Source of the DNA: Burkholderiales bacterium
GTDB lineage: Bacteria; Pseudomonadota; Gammaproteobacteria; Burkholderiales; Casimicrobiaceae
Direction: 5' to 3'
Assembly: GCA_025981645.1 (NCBI GenBank)
Contig: JAICXH010000019.1
Coordinates: 1-35,589, forward strand
Length of the DNA: 35,589 nucleotides
The notes under the pieces are model-generated. The model saw only the letters and a program-made list of their open reading frames with translations. It did no database searches and was not told the DNA's origin. The position numbers were made by a program, and so were the translations under genes. Positions within the stretch are counted from its first letter, which is position 1. Every line of letters starts with the position of its first letter. Below are positions 1 to 9,986 of the stretch, piece by piece.

Positions 1-879
1 GACGAGGAGCGCGCCGAACTTGCGCGGCTCATCTACGTCGGCGTGACGCGCGCGAAGCGTCGTCTGCACCTCGTCGGCGTCGCACCCGCCGTGTCGCGCG
101 GGGGCGCCGGAGACCTCGCGTGGAAGCGGCCTGCGCGAGGCAGTGCGCTGGAGCGGATCTGGGGCGGCCTCGTGTGCACCGGGATGCTGCCGGCGCCGGT
201 GCTCGCCGCAGACACGCCGGGTCCGGCTTGCGCGGTGCCCGACCCGCTTCGGCGCCTCGCGCTCGACTGGCCGCGTCCGGCATTCACGCCGGCGCTTCCC
301 GCGCCGGCGCTGCCGGAGGCGACCGGCGAGCATCTGGCGTTCGAGTGGGCCGATCCGACGGCGGCCGCGGTCGGAACCGTCACGCACCGCCTGCTCGCGC
401 AGATCGGCCGCGAAGGGCTGTCGCGATGGGACGACGCGCGTCTTCGCCGCGAGGAGGCGCGCGTCGTCGCCGAGCTTGCTGGCGAAGGAGTGGAGGCCGA
501 CCAGCGTGGCCGTGCCGCGAAACAGGTCGCGGCGGCGATCGCGCATACGCTTTCCGACGAGCGTGGGCGCTGGATTCTGTCGGCCGAGCATCTCGACGCG
601 CACAGCGAATGGGCGCTCTCCGGGAAAGACGAGGCAAGCGTCGTGCACGTGGTGCTCGATCGAAGCTTCGTTGCCGGCGATATCCGCTACATCGTCGATT
701 TCAAGACCGGCCGCCACGAGGGTGGCGATCGCGCCGCCTTCCTGGCGAGCGAGCTCGATCGCTACCGGCCGCAACTGTTGCGCTACGCGCGGATCGTGCG
801 CGCGCTCGACGCGCGACCGATCCGCATTGCGCTCTACCACCCGCTGGTCGACGGCGGATGGCAGGAGGAGGCGTGTTGA
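1..879 (+). CDS. UvrD/AddA-type helicase-nuclease, C-terminal part (5' end outside window)
   Basis: The reading frame is open from base 1, so the N-terminal helicase domains lie outside the window. The first residues seen contain YVGVTRAKRRLHLVG, which is motif VI (VxxTRAK) of superfamily-1 UvrD/RecB helicases. The remaining ~260 residues look like a RecB-type PD-(D/E)XK nuclease: an early GTVTHRLL helix, a core YIVDFKTG carrying the catalytic D-x-K, and a following YRPQLLRYA (the QxxxY-like helix). Such proteins (AddA/RecB-like) unwind and resect DNA ends in double-strand-break repair. The stop is TGA at 877-879. A 127-nt spacer separates it from ribF, so it is probably the last gene of an upstream addB/addA-like unit. 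The family is clear; the exact name (AddA or another UvrD-nuclease) is inferred. Confidence 0.85.
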   Translation, partial: DEERAELARLIYVGVTRAKRRLHLVGVAPAVSRGGAGDLAWKRPARGSALERIWGGLVCTGMLPAPVLAADTPGPACAVPDPLRRLALDWPRPAFTPALPAPALPEATGEHLAFEWADPTAAAVGTVTHRLLAQIGREGLSRWDDARLRREEARVVAELAGEGVEADQRGRAAKQVAAAIAHTLSDERGRWILSAEHLDAHSEWALSGKDEASVVHVVLDRSFVAGDIRYIVDFKTGRHEGGDRAAFLASELDRYRPQLLRYARIVRALDARPIRIALYHPLVDGGWQEEAC

Positions 880-1006
880 TGGCGAAGCCCGCTCGACCGG
901 CGAATCCCCGACGCACCGGGTCTCCGCGGGCCATGGGCTAAAATGATCCCTTTTCCAGGGTGAACACCGCAGCGCGGAACCAGCGTTTCGCCGCGGCGGG
1001 CGAAGC

Positions 1007-1930
1007 GTGCGTGCATCGCGTGATCTCGGTGGCGCGACGGCCGGTCCGGTCGCGCTTACCATCGGCAACTTCGACGGCGTCCATCGCGGGCATCAGGCGA
1101 TGCTGACGCGCCTCGTCGAGGCCGCAGCCGACCTCGATCTGGCGCCCGCGGTGCTGACGTTCGATCCGCATCCGCGCGAGTTCTTCGCCGCCGCCGCCGC
1201 ACCGCCGCGGCTGTCCGTGCTGCGTTCGAAACTCGAGGTATTTCGACTGTTCGGCGTCGCGCAGGTGTGGGTCGCGCGCTTCGACGCGCATCTCGCGGCG
1301 CTTCCGGCCGAGGCTTTCGTGCACGATGTCCTCGAAGGCGCACTCGGCGTCCGCTGGGTGCTGGTCGGCGAGGACTTCCGCTTCGGGGAGGGCCGTCGCG
1401 GCGACCTCGACCTGCTGCGTGCGAGGCCGCGCGCGTTCACCGTCGAAGCGATGCGCACCGTCAGCGTCGACGGCGAGCGCGCATCGAGCACGGCAATTCG
1501 CCAGGCGCTCGCCGCGGGCGAACTCGAGCGGGCCGCGGCGCTCCTCGGTCGCTCGTACACGATCAGCGGTCACGTCGCGCACGGCAGGAAGCTTGGCCGC
1601 AACCTGGGCTTCCCGACGGCGAACCTGCCGCTGCGGCACCGTCCGCCGCTGTCGGGCATCTTCACCGTTCGCGTGCACGGGCTTCCGGGCGGGCCGCATG
1701 CCGGGGTCGCGAGCATCGGCGTGCGCCCGACGCTCGAGGCGGGAGGCGATCCGGTGCTCGAAGTGTTCCTGCTCGATTTCGAGCAGTCGATCTACGGCCG
1801 GCGCATCACCGTCGAGTTCCTGAGCAAGCTGCGCGAAGAAGCGAGCTACCCCGATCTCGATGCGCTGGCGCGTCAGATCGGCACCGACGTCGAGCGGGCG
1901 CGCGAGTACTTTGCGTCGCAACCCTCCTGA
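1007..1930 (+). CDS. ribF: Bifunctional riboflavin kinase / FAD synthetase
   Basis: Converts riboflavin to FMN (kinase) and FMN to FAD (adenylyltransferase) in the cytoplasm. The 307-aa length is normal for RibF. The N-terminal adenylyltransferase domain carries [11 protein letters not shown] (residues 20-30), the nucleotide-binding HxGH-type motif. The C-terminal flavokinase domain carries [17 protein letters not shown], the FMN/ATP-binding signature (PTAN), around residues 198-214. The GTG at 1007 is chosen because the protein then begins with a short beta strand before ALTIGNFDG, as in homologues; no strong ribosome binding site precedes it. It is the first gene of a same-strand run with ileS, lspA and ispH, the classic proteobacterial arrangement. 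No FMN riboswitch was seen in the 127 nt upstream. Confidence 0.96.
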   Translation: MRASRDLGGATAGPVALTIGNFDGVHRGHQAMLTRLVEAAADLDLAPAVLTFDPHPREFFAAAAAPPRLSVLRSKLEVFRLFGVAQVWVARFDAHLAALPAEAFVHDVLEGALGVRWVLVGEDFRFGEGRRGDLDLLRARPRAFTVEAMRTVSVDGERASSTAIRQALAAGELERAAALLGRSYTISGHVAHGRKLGRNLGFPTANLPLRHRPPLSGIFTVRVHGLPGGPHAGVASIGVRPTLEAGGDPVLEVFLLDFEQSIYGRRITVEFLSKLREEASYPDLDALARQIGTDVERAREYFASQPS

Positions 1931-1988
1931 GCGAACCGCCAACCATCGCCGTCCTGCGCATCCACCTCATCCCCGGCGCATTCCTACC

Positions 1989-4835
1989 ATGCCCGACGAC
2001 ACCCGCCGCGACTACCGCTCGACGCTGAACCTTCCCGAGACGCCTTTTCCGATGCGCGGCGATCTCGCCCGGCGCGAGCCCGGCTGGGTCGACGCATGGC
2101 AGCGCGATCGTGTCTACGACGCGATCCGCACCGCTGCGCGCGGCCGCCCGCGCTTCATCCTTCACGACGGCCCGCCGTACGCGAACGGTGACATCCACAT
2201 CGGCCACGCGGTCAACAAGATCCTGAAGGACGTGATCGTCAAGTCGAGGACGCTCGCCGGCTTCGACGCCCCGTACGTTCCCGGGTGGGACTGCCACGGG
2301 ATGCCGATCGAAGTGCAGATCGAGCACCTTCACGGGCGCCAGCTCTCGACCGCCGAGACGCAGCGCCTGTGCCGTGCCTACGCGCGCGAGCAGATCGAGC
2401 GCCAGAAGAAGGACTTCCGCCGCCTCGGCGTGCTGGGTGACTGGGACCACCCATACACGACGATGGACTATCGCAACGAAGCCGATGAGATCCGCACGCT
2501 TGGGAGGCTCCTCGAAAAGGGCTATCTCTACCGCGGCCTCAAGCCGGTCAACTGGTGCTTCGACTGCGAAAGCGCGCTCGCCGAGGCCGAGGTCGAGTAC
2601 GAGGACCGCACCGATATCGCCGTCGACGTGGCGTTCGCACTCGACGCGTCGCAGCGCGGGCGGATCGCGCGCGCGTTCGGGCTCGATGCGCCGCCGGAGG
2701 GCCCGGTCTTTGCCGTGATCTGGACGACGACGCCGTGGACGCTGCCGTCGAACCAGGCGCTCGATGTTCACCCCGAGATCGTCTACACGCTGGTGGCGAC
2801 GCCACGGGGCAACCTCATCCTCGCGGCGGACCTCGCCGCCGCTTGCCTCGCGCGCTACGGGCTCGACGGACGCACGCTCGCGTCGGCGCCGGGTGCCGCG
2901 CTCGAGCGCATCGAGTTCCGCCACCCGCTCTACGACCGCGCGTCGCCGGTCTACCTCGGCGCGTTCGTGACGCTCGAGCAGGGCACCGGCATCGTGCACA
3001 GCTCGCCCGCCTACGGCATCGACGATTTTCTGTCGTGCCGGCAGTACGGCATGACGGACGATGCGATCCTCAATCCGGTGCAGGCCGACGGGCGCTTCGC
3101 CGCCGACCTTCCGCGCTTCGGCGGCATGCACATCTGGAAGGCGAATGCGCACATCGTCGACGCGCTGCAGGACGCCGGGGCGCTGCTGCACGCCGAGAAG
3201 TTCACGCACAGCTACATGCACTGCTGGCGACACAAGACGCCGATCATCTATCGCGCCACGACACAGTGGTTTGCAGGAATGGACGACGTGCCGGGCTATC
3301 GCGGCGTGCGCCCGGCCGAGACGCTGCGCACGACGGCCCTGCGCGGCATCGAGGCGACGCGTTTCTATCCTGCGTGGGGCAAGGCGCGCCTCGCGGCGAT
3401 GATCGCCAACCGGCCCGACTGGACGCTCTCACGGCAGCGTCACTGGGGAACGCCACTGCCGTTCTTCGTCGACCGCGCGACCGACGAGCTCCACCCCGAT
3501 ACGCTCGGCCTCCTCGAGCGTGCGGCGAAGAAGGTCGAGGAGGGCGGCATCGAGAGCTGGTTCGAGGCGAGCGAGGCCGATTTCGGCGTCGACGCGGCGC
3601 GGTGGCGCAAGCTCACCGACACGCTCGACGTCTGGTTCGATTCGGGATCGACGCACCAGACGGTGATGGGCGGGCCCGACGGACGGCTGCGCAACCTCGG
3701 CTCGCGGCCGGCCGACACCGGCTTTCCCGCGGACCTCTATCTCGAAGGCTCCGACCAGCACCGCGGCTGGTTCCATTCGTCGCTGCTCGTCTCGTGCATG
3801 CTGAACGGAGTGCCGCCGTACCGCGCGCTTCTCACGCACGGCTTCGCAGTCGACGGCGACGGGCGCAAGATGTCGAAGTCGAAGGGCAACGTCGTCGCGC
3901 CGCAGAAGGTCGCCGGGACGCTCGGCGCCGAGATCCTGCGGCTGTGGGCCGGCGCCACTGATTATTCGGGCGAGCTGTCGATCTCCGACGAGATCCTGAA
4001 GCGCGTCGTCGAGAGCTACCGCCGGATCCGCAACACGCTACGCTTCCTGATGGCGAACACCGCCGATTTCGATCCGGCGAACGACGCGCTCGCTGTCCCC
4101 GACCTTTTCGAGATCGACCGTTTCGTGCTCGCGCGCGCGCGCGAAGTCGGCGCAGCGATCGCAGCAGACTATCTCGCCAACGAGTTCCACATCGTTGTCC
4201 AGAGGTTGCAGACCTGGTGCTCGGAGGATCTCGGCGGCTTCTATCTCGACGTGCTGAAGGATCGCCTCTACACGACGCCGGCGAAGGGTGTGCCGCGGCG
4301 CTCGGCGCAGACCGTGCTCGCGGCCATCCGCGATGCGCTCCTCGTGTGGATGGCGCCGATCCTGTCGTTCACCGCCGAGGAGGCGTGGCAGTTCGTTCAT
4401 CGCGGCGATCCGACGATCTTCGTTCACACCTGGGACGGCGCGCTGCCCGCCGTCCCCGACGCAGAAGAACTGGTCGCTCGCTGGACGCGAATCCTCGCAG
4501 TGCGCGCGACCGTGCATAAGGAACTCGAAGCGGTGCGCCAGGCTGGTGCGATCGGCTCGTCGCTGCAGGCCGAGGTCGACATCGTCGCCGACCACGCGAC
4601 CTGGCACACGCTCGACGCCCTCGGCGACGATCTTCGCTTCGTGCTGATCACCTCGGCCGCATCGGTGCGCCGCGGCGACGCACTGGCGATCGCCGTGGCG
4701 CCGAGCCCGCACCCCAAGTGCGAGCGGTGCTGGCACTGGCGGGCCGACGTCGGCGCCGATCCGGGGCATCCGGGCCTCTGCGGGCGCTGCCATGCGAATC
4801 TGTTCGGCTCCGGTGAAGAGCGCCGTCACGCGTGA
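1989..4835 (+). CDS. ileS: Isoleucyl-tRNA synthetase
   Basis: Charges tRNA-Ile with isoleucine (class I synthetase, with an editing domain that removes valine). The ATG at 1989 gives 948 aa, the usual bacterial length. The frame stays open 43 codons further upstream, but that would run back into ribF and add sequence unlike the family. Visible motifs: the HIGH box as HIGH at residues 70-73 within [17 protein letters not shown]; the WCF/CP1 editing region with [17 protein letters not shown] at residues 627-631 ([11 protein letters not shown]); and a C-terminal zinc finger with CERCWHW followed by CGRCH in the last 40 residues. It ends in an overlap with the lspA start (GTGA). Identification is secure. 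Confidence 0.98.
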   Translation: MPDDTRRDYRSTLNLPETPFPMRGDLARREPGWVDAWQRDRVYDAIRTAARGRPRFILHDGPPYANGDIHIGHAVNKILKDVIVKSRTLAGFDAPYVPGWDCHGMPIEVQIEHLHGRQLSTAETQRLCRAYAREQIERQKKDFRRLGVLGDWDHPYTTMDYRNEADEIRTLGRLLEKGYLYRGLKPVNWCFDCESALAEAEVEYEDRTDIAVDVAFALDASQRGRIARAFGLDAPPEGPVFAVIWTTTPWTLPSNQALDVHPEIVYTLVATPRGNLILAADLAAACLARYGLDGRTLASAPGAALERIEFRHPLYDRASPVYLGAFVTLEQGTGIVHSSPAYGIDDFLSCRQYGMTDDAILNPVQADGRFAADLPRFGGMHIWKANAHIVDALQDAGALLHAEKFTHSYMHCWRHKTPIIYRATTQWFAGMDDVPGYRGVRPAETLRTTALRGIEATRFYPAWGKARLAAMIANRPDWTLSRQRHWGTPLPFFVDRATDELHPDTLGLLERAAKKVEEGGIESWFEASEADFGVDAARWRKLTDTLDVWFDSGSTHQTVMGGPDGRLRNLGSRPADTGFPADLYLEGSDQHRGWFHSSLLVSCMLNGVPPYRALLTHGFAVDGDGRKMSKSKGNVVAPQKVAGTLGAEILRLWAGATDYSGELSISDEILKRVVESYRRIRNTLRFLMANTADFDPANDALAVPDLFEIDRFVLARAREVGAAIAADYLANEFHIVVQRLQTWCSEDLGGFYLDVLKDRLYTTPAKGVPRRSAQTVLAAIRDALLVWMAPILSFTAEEAWQFVHRGDPTIFVHTWDGALPAVPDAEELVARWTRILAVRATVHKELEAVRQAGAIGSSLQAEVDIVADHATWHTLDALGDDLRFVLITSAASVRRGDALAIAVAPSPHPKCERCWHWRADVGADPGHPGLCGRCHANLFGSGEERRHA

Positions 4836-5341
4836 GCGGCGCTCCGGCACCCGCGTCGCGTGGACTGCGCTGGCTCTGGGTCTCGCTGATCGTCGTGGTG
4901 CTCGACCAGGCGGCCAAGCACTGGATCCTGGTCGCGTTGCATCCCGGTGACGAGATCGTGCTGGCGCCCTTTGCGAGCCTCGTCGTCGCCTTCAACACTG
5001 GTGCCGCGTTCAGCTTCCTCGCCGGCGCCGCGGGGTGGCAGCGCTGGCTGTTCGCAGGGATTGCGGCGATCGCCTGCGTGGTCATGACGTGGCTGCTGCG
5101 CCGGGGTGGCAGCGCCCTCTACTGCGCCGGCCTCGCGCTGATCGTCGGCGGCGCGCTCGGGAACCTGTACGATCGTCTGACGGTGGGCCAGGTCGTCGAT
5201 TTCGTGCTGCTCCATTACCGGCACTGGTACTACCCGGCGTTCAACGTCGCCGACAGTGCCATCACGCTTGGTGCAGCGGCGATCATCGTCGACAGCCTGC
5301 AGTCCGGATTGCGGGCGAAACGTGCCGACGCGGGGCATTGA
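4832..5341 (+). CDS. lspA: Lipoprotein signal peptidase (signal peptidase II)
   Basis: Inner-membrane aspartic protease that cleaves the signal peptide of diacylglyceryl-prolipoproteins before the lipobox cysteine. The 169 aa contain four hydrophobic segments. Family signatures: LDQAAKHW (residues 24-31), [10 protein letters not shown] (54-63), [14 protein letters not shown] (111-124) and FNVADSAI (137-144). The two catalytic aspartates are D123 (VVDF) and D141 (NVAD). The GTG start at 4832 overlaps the ileS TGA by 4 nt, which indicates translational coupling. One substrate class is encoded in this window: the CsgG-like lipoprotein at 13825. Confidence 0.97.
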   Translation: MSGAPAPASRGLRWLWVSLIVVVLDQAAKHWILVALHPGDEIVLAPFASLVVAFNTGAAFSFLAGAAGWQRWLFAGIAAIACVVMTWLLRRGGSALYCAGLALIVGGALGNLYDRLTVGQVVDFVLLHYRHWYYPAFNVADSAITLGAAAIIVDSLQSGLRAKRADAGH

Positions 5342-5342
5342 G

Positions 5343-6329
5343 ATGACCACCGAACAACCCGCCGGGAGCAGTGCCGCGGAGGGCGTGACCGAAGTCGTAC
5401 TCGCGAGCCCGCGGGGGTTCTGCGCCGGTGTCGATCGCGCGATCGCCATCGTCGAGCAGGCGCTGGCGCGCTTCGGCGCGCCGATCTACGTGCGTCACGA
5501 GGTCGTCCACAATCGCTACGTCGTCGACGACCTCCGGCAGCGCGGCGCCGTGTTCGTCGACGAACTCGCCGACGTTCCCGAAGGAGCCACCGTCGTGTTC
5601 AGTGCGCACGGCGTCTCGCGCGCGGTCCGCGACGAGGCAGCGGCGCGCCGTCTGCACGTGTTCGACGCCACCTGCCCGCTCGTGATGAAGGTGCACGCCG
5701 AGGTCGTGCGGATGCGCGAGCAGGGGCGCGAAGTGGTCATGATCGGTCACGCTGGGCACCCCGAGGTCGAAGGGACGATGGGGCAGTGCGACGGTGGCGT
5801 CTATCTCGTCGAAACGTTCGACGACGTCGCGCAGCTCTCCGTGCGCGATCCCGAGCGCCTTGCCTGGGCCACGCAGACGACACTCTCGGTCGACGATGCC
5901 GCGGCGATCGTGGCCGAGCTGAAGAAGCGCTTTCCCGCAATCGTTGGCCCGCGACGCGACGACATCTGCTACGCAACGCAGAACCGGCAGGATGCCGTGA
6001 AGGCGCTGAGCCGCGAGGTCGACGTCGTCATCGTCGTCGGCAGTCCGACGAGCTCGAACTCCAACCGTCTGCGCGAGGTCGCCGCGCATCGCGGGCTGCC
6101 CGCGTACATGGTCGACAGTGCCGACGAGCTGCGCGCCGATTGGCTCGCCGGGGCACGACGCATCGGCGTGACGGCGGGGGCGTCGGCGCCCGAGCTCCTC
6201 GTTCGTCAGGTCGTCGATCGGCTGCGCGAGCTCGGTGCAACGTCGGTGAACGAGCTCGAAGGGGTCGTCGAGCGAGTGTCGTTCCCGATGCCGAAGGGGC
6301 TCGGTCAGTTTACCGGGACGAACTCGTAG
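5343..6329 (+). CDS. ispH: 4-hydroxy-3-methylbut-2-enyl diphosphate reductase
   Basis: Last step of the MEP isoprenoid pathway: reduces HMBPP to IPP and DMAPP with an oxygen-sensitive iron-sulfur cluster. The 328 aa contain the three cluster cysteines C27 ([10 protein letters not shown]), C111 ([12 protein letters not shown]) and C209 ([11 protein letters not shown]), the catalytic glutamate region [10 protein letters not shown], and [14 protein letters not shown] for substrate phosphate binding. The ATG at 5343 follows the lspA stop after a single base; an upstream in-frame start would overlap lspA and add non-family sequence. In E. coli and many betaproteobacteria fkpB lies between lspA and ispH; here it is missing. 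Its 3' end overlaps the convergent gene by 25 nt. Confidence 0.97.
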   Translation: MTTEQPAGSSAAEGVTEVVLASPRGFCAGVDRAIAIVEQALARFGAPIYVRHEVVHNRYVVDDLRQRGAVFVDELADVPEGATVVFSAHGVSRAVRDEAAARRLHVFDATCPLVMKVHAEVVRMREQGREVVMIGHAGHPEVEGTMGQCDGGVYLVETFDDVAQLSVRDPERLAWATQTTLSVDDAAAIVAELKKRFPAIVGPRRDDICYATQNRQDAVKALSREVDVVIVVGSPTSSNSNRLREVAAHRGLPAYMVDSADELRADWLAGARRIGVTAGASAPELLVRQVVDRLRELGATSVNELEGVVERVSFPMPKGLGQFTGTNS

Positions 6330-7846
6330 AGGTCGAAGCCGGGGCCCTGCTCGACGAGCTTGGTCAGCACGGCGAACCCCGTGCGCGTTCCGCGGCGCAG
6401 GCTCACCGCCTGCTCGAGCGCGAAGGCGCCGGCCGGCGCGGCGAGCTGCGGCGACGCGCCTTCGGCCTCGAATTCGTCCTCTTCGGGAAGCACGAGCACC
6501 GGCAGCAGGTCGGCCTCGGTCGCGTCCTCGGGTGCGGCGGCCGCCGCCTCGGGGGAATCGGACAGAAGCTCGCAGCCGAACTCGAGCCTGCCGTCGGACA
6601 GCGCGTTTCGGAACCAGCGCACCATCGCAACCTGCAGTCCTGGACGTCCCTCGATGCGCAGTGCGATCAGGTCGCCTACACGTAGCGGCGTCGGCGTGCT
6701 CGCCGTCTGGCGCAACGCGTAGCCTCCGGTCGTGTGATTGATCACCTGGCACTCGGTCATCGGCGGCGGTGTCTGCGCCACGCCGCGCGCGCCCGTCACC
6801 AGCCGGCGGCTGTACTGCCAGACGCCGGAGAGGCCGGCGCACATGACGACGCGCGCGCGCGATGGGAGCCGGTTGAACTGTCGCGCCGGGGGTATCGCCC
6901 ACTGCCGCAACAGGCGTCGCAGCAGCGCGGTCTGCTGCTCGCGCGTCTGCGCGCTGCTCCCGAGCGGGGGCACCGCAGCGCCCGTCTCGAGCTCGCGGAT
7001 CCGTTCCTGCAGCTCGAACGCGAGGTCGAAGGTAAGCAGATAGAGGCGCGAGCCGTCGGTCGCTCCACCCTTGTTGGCCGAGAACGGCGGGAAATCGTGG
7101 CCGACGGGAACGATCGCCACCGCCTTCGCCATCCGATGCACGGGAGGAACCGGCGTGAGCCGAGCGAGATGGGCGTGGTCCTGCAGGTACTGCAGCACCG
7201 ACTCGAGCTGGCTCGGCAGGAATCCATACGGGTTGGCGAGTGCCAGCAGCAGGGACTGCAGGTACAGCCGCTCGAGTGTCGCCTCGGGCTGGTCGACGGC
7301 GATCGCATGGCGATGGATCCGCCGCGAGCGCGAATACATGTAGACCGCATGCGCGTCCAGCCAGGTGTGCGACGGCACCGGCGCGTAGGACAAATAGCTG
7401 TTGATCAGCACGCGAAGCGTCGCCTGAAACGTGCGGCGGATCAGCGCCACCGTGCGGCGCGGTCCCCCCCACGAGAAGCGTCGCGAGGCCTCGGCGACGA
7501 GCAGACGCTTGTAACCGATCGCGAGCTCGCTCGCGAGGTTGAGTGCCGAGCGCGCGGCATCGAGATCGGCGCCGGCGAGCGGATGCGCTGCGGAGGCAAC
7601 CTGCTGTTCGAGACGCGGCCACAGCATCGCCGCGGCGCGCCAGTACTGCTCGCAGAGCTCAATCCGCCGCGCGGACCCGAGCGGCGCGCGGTTGGTGAGC
7701 GCGAGCGCTTCGCCTGCGGCACGCGCCGCTTCAACGGCATCGCCGTTCGCGATCTGCGCGAGCCAGGTCGCCACGCGAGACGGGCGCAACTCGAGGTTCT
7801 GCGGTGCGCGTGCAGCAAGCGGCGGCAGACGTAAGGCGAGCGGCAT
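6305..7846 (-). CDS. PilZ-like domain protein of unknown function
   Basis: 513 aa, no signal peptide or membrane segment. Residues 1-330 are mostly helical, leucine/alanine-rich and not recognised; they include [16 protein letters not shown] and [17 protein letters not shown]. Residues ~340-440 resemble a PilZ beta-barrel, with an Arg-rich entry strand ([11 protein letters not shown]) and [13 protein letters not shown], where N-x-T-x-x-G fits the (D/N)x(S/T)xxG half of the c-di-GMP site, followed by [23 protein letters not shown], a strand pattern common in PilZ proteins. The canonical RxxxR half is only partly recognisable, so c-di-GMP binding is inference. The acidic, alanine-rich linker (~445-480) precedes a short C-terminal beta segment. 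The gene converges on ispH with a 25-nt 3' overlap. No function is assigned. Confidence 0.75.
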   Translation of the reverse strand: MPLALRLPPLAARAPQNLELRPSRVATWLAQIANGDAVEAARAAGEALALTNRAPLGSARRIELCEQYWRAAAMLWPRLEQQVASAAHPLAGADLDAARSALNLASELAIGYKRLLVAEASRRFSWGGPRRTVALIRRTFQATLRVLINSYLSYAPVPSHTWLDAHAVYMYSRSRRIHRHAIAVDQPEATLERLYLQSLLLALANPYGFLPSQLESVLQYLQDHAHLARLTPVPPVHRMAKAVAIVPVGHDFPPFSANKGGATDGSRLYLLTFDLAFELQERIRELETGAAVPPLGSSAQTREQQTALLRRLLRQWAIPPARQFNRLPSRARVVMCAGLSGVWQYSRRLVTGARGVAQTPPPMTECQVINHTTGGYALRQTASTPTPLRVGDLIALRIEGRPGLQVAMVRWFRNALSDGRLEFGCELLSDSPEAAAAAPEDATEADLLPVLVLPEEDEFEAEGASPQLAAPAGAFALEQAVSLRRGTRTGFAVLTKLVEQGPGFDLYEFVPVN

Positions 7847-7882
7847 CGTGCGTGGCGATCGGGGGAGTCTTGGCGGCGAGGA

Positions 7883-8743
7883 TTATACGTTGCGCAGGAA
7901 TTCGGCGACGGGTTCGGTCTGGACGGAATCGAGGAGCATCGGCGCATGGCCAACGCCGGCGAACTCGATCACCCGCGCGCGGGGACCGCGCTCGCTCATC
8001 TGCAGCGCTGTCGCCGGCGAGAGCAGGTCGGAGTCGGCGCCGCGCAGCACCAGTGTCGGACAGCGAATCGCATCCCACTGCGGCCACAGGTCGGGCGGGG
8101 CGGGCTGGCCGCGAAACGGTACCGCGATGCGCGGGTCGTAGCCGACGCCCCAGCGGCCGTCGCCGCGTTGCGTTCCGTTGGTGCGCGCGACGTACTCCCA
8201 TTGCGCATCGGTGAGCGGGCCGAACGGCGCGGAGATCTTGCGCACGTAGGCTTCGTATTCGGCGAACGTCGCGAATGTCGGATCGCTGCCGAAGTAACTG
8301 CCGATCCGCGCCAGTGCCGCCTGCTCGACGACGGGTCCGACGTCGTTGACGACGAGCCTGCCGATCGGCGCCTTCGGCTGCGCAGCGGCGACGATGCCGA
8401 GCAGGCCGCCCATCGAAGTTCCGATCCAGTCGACCGTGTCGGCGCCACTCGCCGCGATCAATGCGGTCAGCGTCGTCAGGTAGACGGGGAAGACGTACTC
8501 CATCGGGTCGTTGAGCCAGTCGCTTGCGCCGCGGCCCGGCATGTCGATCGCGAGAACGCGATGGGTGCGAGCGAGCGTCTCGCCGAGCACGTCGAAATCG
8601 CGACCGTTGCGTCCGACGCCGTGCACGCAGACAACGACTGCCGGATTGGCGTCGTCGCCCCATTCGTAATAGACGACACGGTGGAAGCCGTGTGGCGTCA
8701 GGCCGTGGAAGTGACGGGTGTGGGGCTCGGTGCGCGTCAGCAT
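7883..8743 (-). CDS. Alpha/beta-fold hydrolase
   Basis: 286 aa, a complete serine hydrolase of the alpha/beta-fold superfamily. The oxyanion-hole motif is HGVGRNGRD (residues 41-49). The nucleophile elbow is GTSMGG with Ser110. The acid is probably D237 or D239 in RGADSDLLSP, and the base is H266 in GVGHAPML. The ATG at 8743 is preferred over the much longer open frame upstream, because the extension is a Cys/Arg-rich shadow of the neighbouring patatin gene. Substrate is unknown; small esters or lactones are typical. It lies 40 nt downstream of the patatin-like gene on the same strand, so the two are probably co-transcribed and may act together on lipid or ester substrates. Confidence 0.88.
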   Translation of the reverse strand: MLTRTEPHTRHFHGLTPHGFHRVVYYEWGDDANPAVVVCVHGVGRNGRDFDVLGETLARTHRVLAIDMPGRGASDWLNDPMEYVFPVYLTTLTALIAASGADTVDWIGTSMGGLLGIVAAAQPKAPIGRLVVNDVGPVVEQAALARIGSYFGSDPTFATFAEYEAYVRKISAPFGPLTDAQWEYVARTNGTQRGDGRWGVGYDPRIAVPFRGQPAPPDLWPQWDAIRCPTLVLRGADSDLLSPATALQMSERGPRARVIEFAGVGHAPMLLDSVQTEPVAEFLRNV

Positions 8744-8783
8744 GATTGGTTCGTCGTCGTGGGTCGAGGTTGGTGGTGAGCGG

Positions 8784-9971
8784 TCAGGTCGGCGTCGCCC
8801 AGTTGAGCGGAACGAAACGGCTGCGCCGGGGGTCGAGGAAGGCCACGACTTCGTCGCGCCGCGCGAGCGTGTCTCGATAGCCCTGGCGCACCAGCGCCCG
8901 GCAGAAGCGGCTGTCGAACAGCAGGTACGACGTAAGGCTCGATCCGGTTCCGTGCGTGCTCCCGAGTCGGTGGAGCAGCGTGCGCACGCCCGACGGCAGC
9001 AGGTCGGCGTAGCGCAGCGACAGCTCGCCGATGTCGATCGTCGGGGCGAGCAGCAGCGCATCGACGTGGTGGAGCGCGAGCCGATGCCGCGTGAGCTCGC
9101 GCCGCGGGACCATTCCGACCAGCCGGTTCATCTGCATCAGCCGCTCGAGGTCGGCGCCGATGTTGTCGAGGAAGATCGACGACAGTGCATGCCCTGCCGT
9201 CTGTGCGAACGACGGGTAGCGCGACGTCTCGGTCGCGTCGCCGTGCGACTGTCCACCGAACTGCCCGACGCCGATCACGACCACGCGCCGCGCGCCGAGG
9301 TGGAGCGCCGGCGAGAGCGGCGCGATCTGGCGCATCGAGCCATCCATGTAGTACTCGCCTCCGATCCGGACCGCCGGGAAGATGAACGGGATCGCCGCCG
9401 ACGCCATCAGGTGCGGGACTGAAAGCATGCAGCGCTCGCCACGGCGGCGCGTCCGCTGCCAAGCGACCTTGTCGCGGGCGCCGCAGAAGAAGGTGACGGC
9501 CTTGCCGCTCGCGTAGCTCGTGACGTTGACGCCGAGCGCGCCGAGCCTTCCCGATGCGCAATGTTCGGGTATGCGCGCGAGGTCGAGCGTGCGTTCGAGG
9601 AATGCGCCGAGCGGAGCGTTGTCGAGCATCGACGCCGCGTTTTCCGGCGCACTGCCGACGCCCACGACCGACGCGAGGAACTTGAGACCATGGCGAGACA
9701 GCGTGCCGAGGTCGGCGTGGTAGATGTCGGAGACGCGGATGCTGCGCCACAGGCGCACGAGTCTGGCGACACCCACGCGGAAGTCCTCGGCGCGGCTCGC
9801 GAGCATTGCGGCGTTGATCGCGCCCGCCGACGTTCCGCAGACGATTCCGAAGGGCGTGCGCCGGCTGCGCTCGAGGACTGACGCGAGGCCGAGAAGCACC
9901 CCGGCCTGATACGCCCCGCGCGCACCGCCTCCCGACAGCACGAGCCCGGTGTGGTGGCTTCGTGTTGTCAT
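8784..9971 (-). CDS. Patatin-like phospholipase
   Basis: 395 aa with a patatin domain (Ser-Asp dyad lipid acyl hydrolase). The oxyanion-hole loop is GGGARG at residues 14-19, the nucleophile motif GTSAG has Ser48, and the catalytic aspartate is D210 in YYMDGS. No export signal is seen, so a cytoplasmic or membrane-peripheral RssA/YchK-like housekeeping enzyme is more likely than a secreted toxin. The C-terminal ~170 residues (HADALLL/APTIDIGELSLRYADLLPSG region) are the extension found in many proteobacterial members. It starts with ATG at 9971 and precedes the alpha/beta hydrolase by 40 nt. Family is secure; substrate is not known. Confidence 0.9.
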   Translation of the reverse strand: MTTRSHHTGLVLSGGGARGAYQAGVLLGLASVLERSRRTPFGIVCGTSAGAINAAMLASRAEDFRVGVARLVRLWRSIRVSDIYHADLGTLSRHGLKFLASVVGVGSAPENAASMLDNAPLGAFLERTLDLARIPEHCASGRLGALGVNVTSYASGKAVTFFCGARDKVAWQRTRRRGERCMLSVPHLMASAAIPFIFPAVRIGGEYYMDGSMRQIAPLSPALHLGARRVVVIGVGQFGGQSHGDATETSRYPSFAQTAGHALSSIFLDNIGADLERLMQMNRLVGMVPRRELTRHRLALHHVDALLLAPTIDIGELSLRYADLLPSGVRTLLHRLGSTHGTGSSLTSYLLFDSRFCRALVRQGYRDTLARRDEVVAFLDPRRSRFVPLNWATPT

Positions 9972-9986
9972 CGGTGGCTGCGTCGC

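Noticed and set aside
939..944. TAAAAT as a -10 box upstream of ribF
   Set aside because: No acceptable -35 hexamer lies 16-18 nt upstream, so it was not listed as a promoter.
938..1942. A 334-codon minus-strand open frame opposite ribF
   Set aside because: The plus strand encodes an unmistakable RibF; the antisense product shows only Arg/Ala-rich low-complexity sequence.
5283..7622. A 779-codon open frame on the minus strand over ispH and the PilZ-like gene
   Set aside because: Antisense to ispH, which has all its cluster cysteines, and out of frame with the PilZ-like gene; composition is that of a shadow frame.
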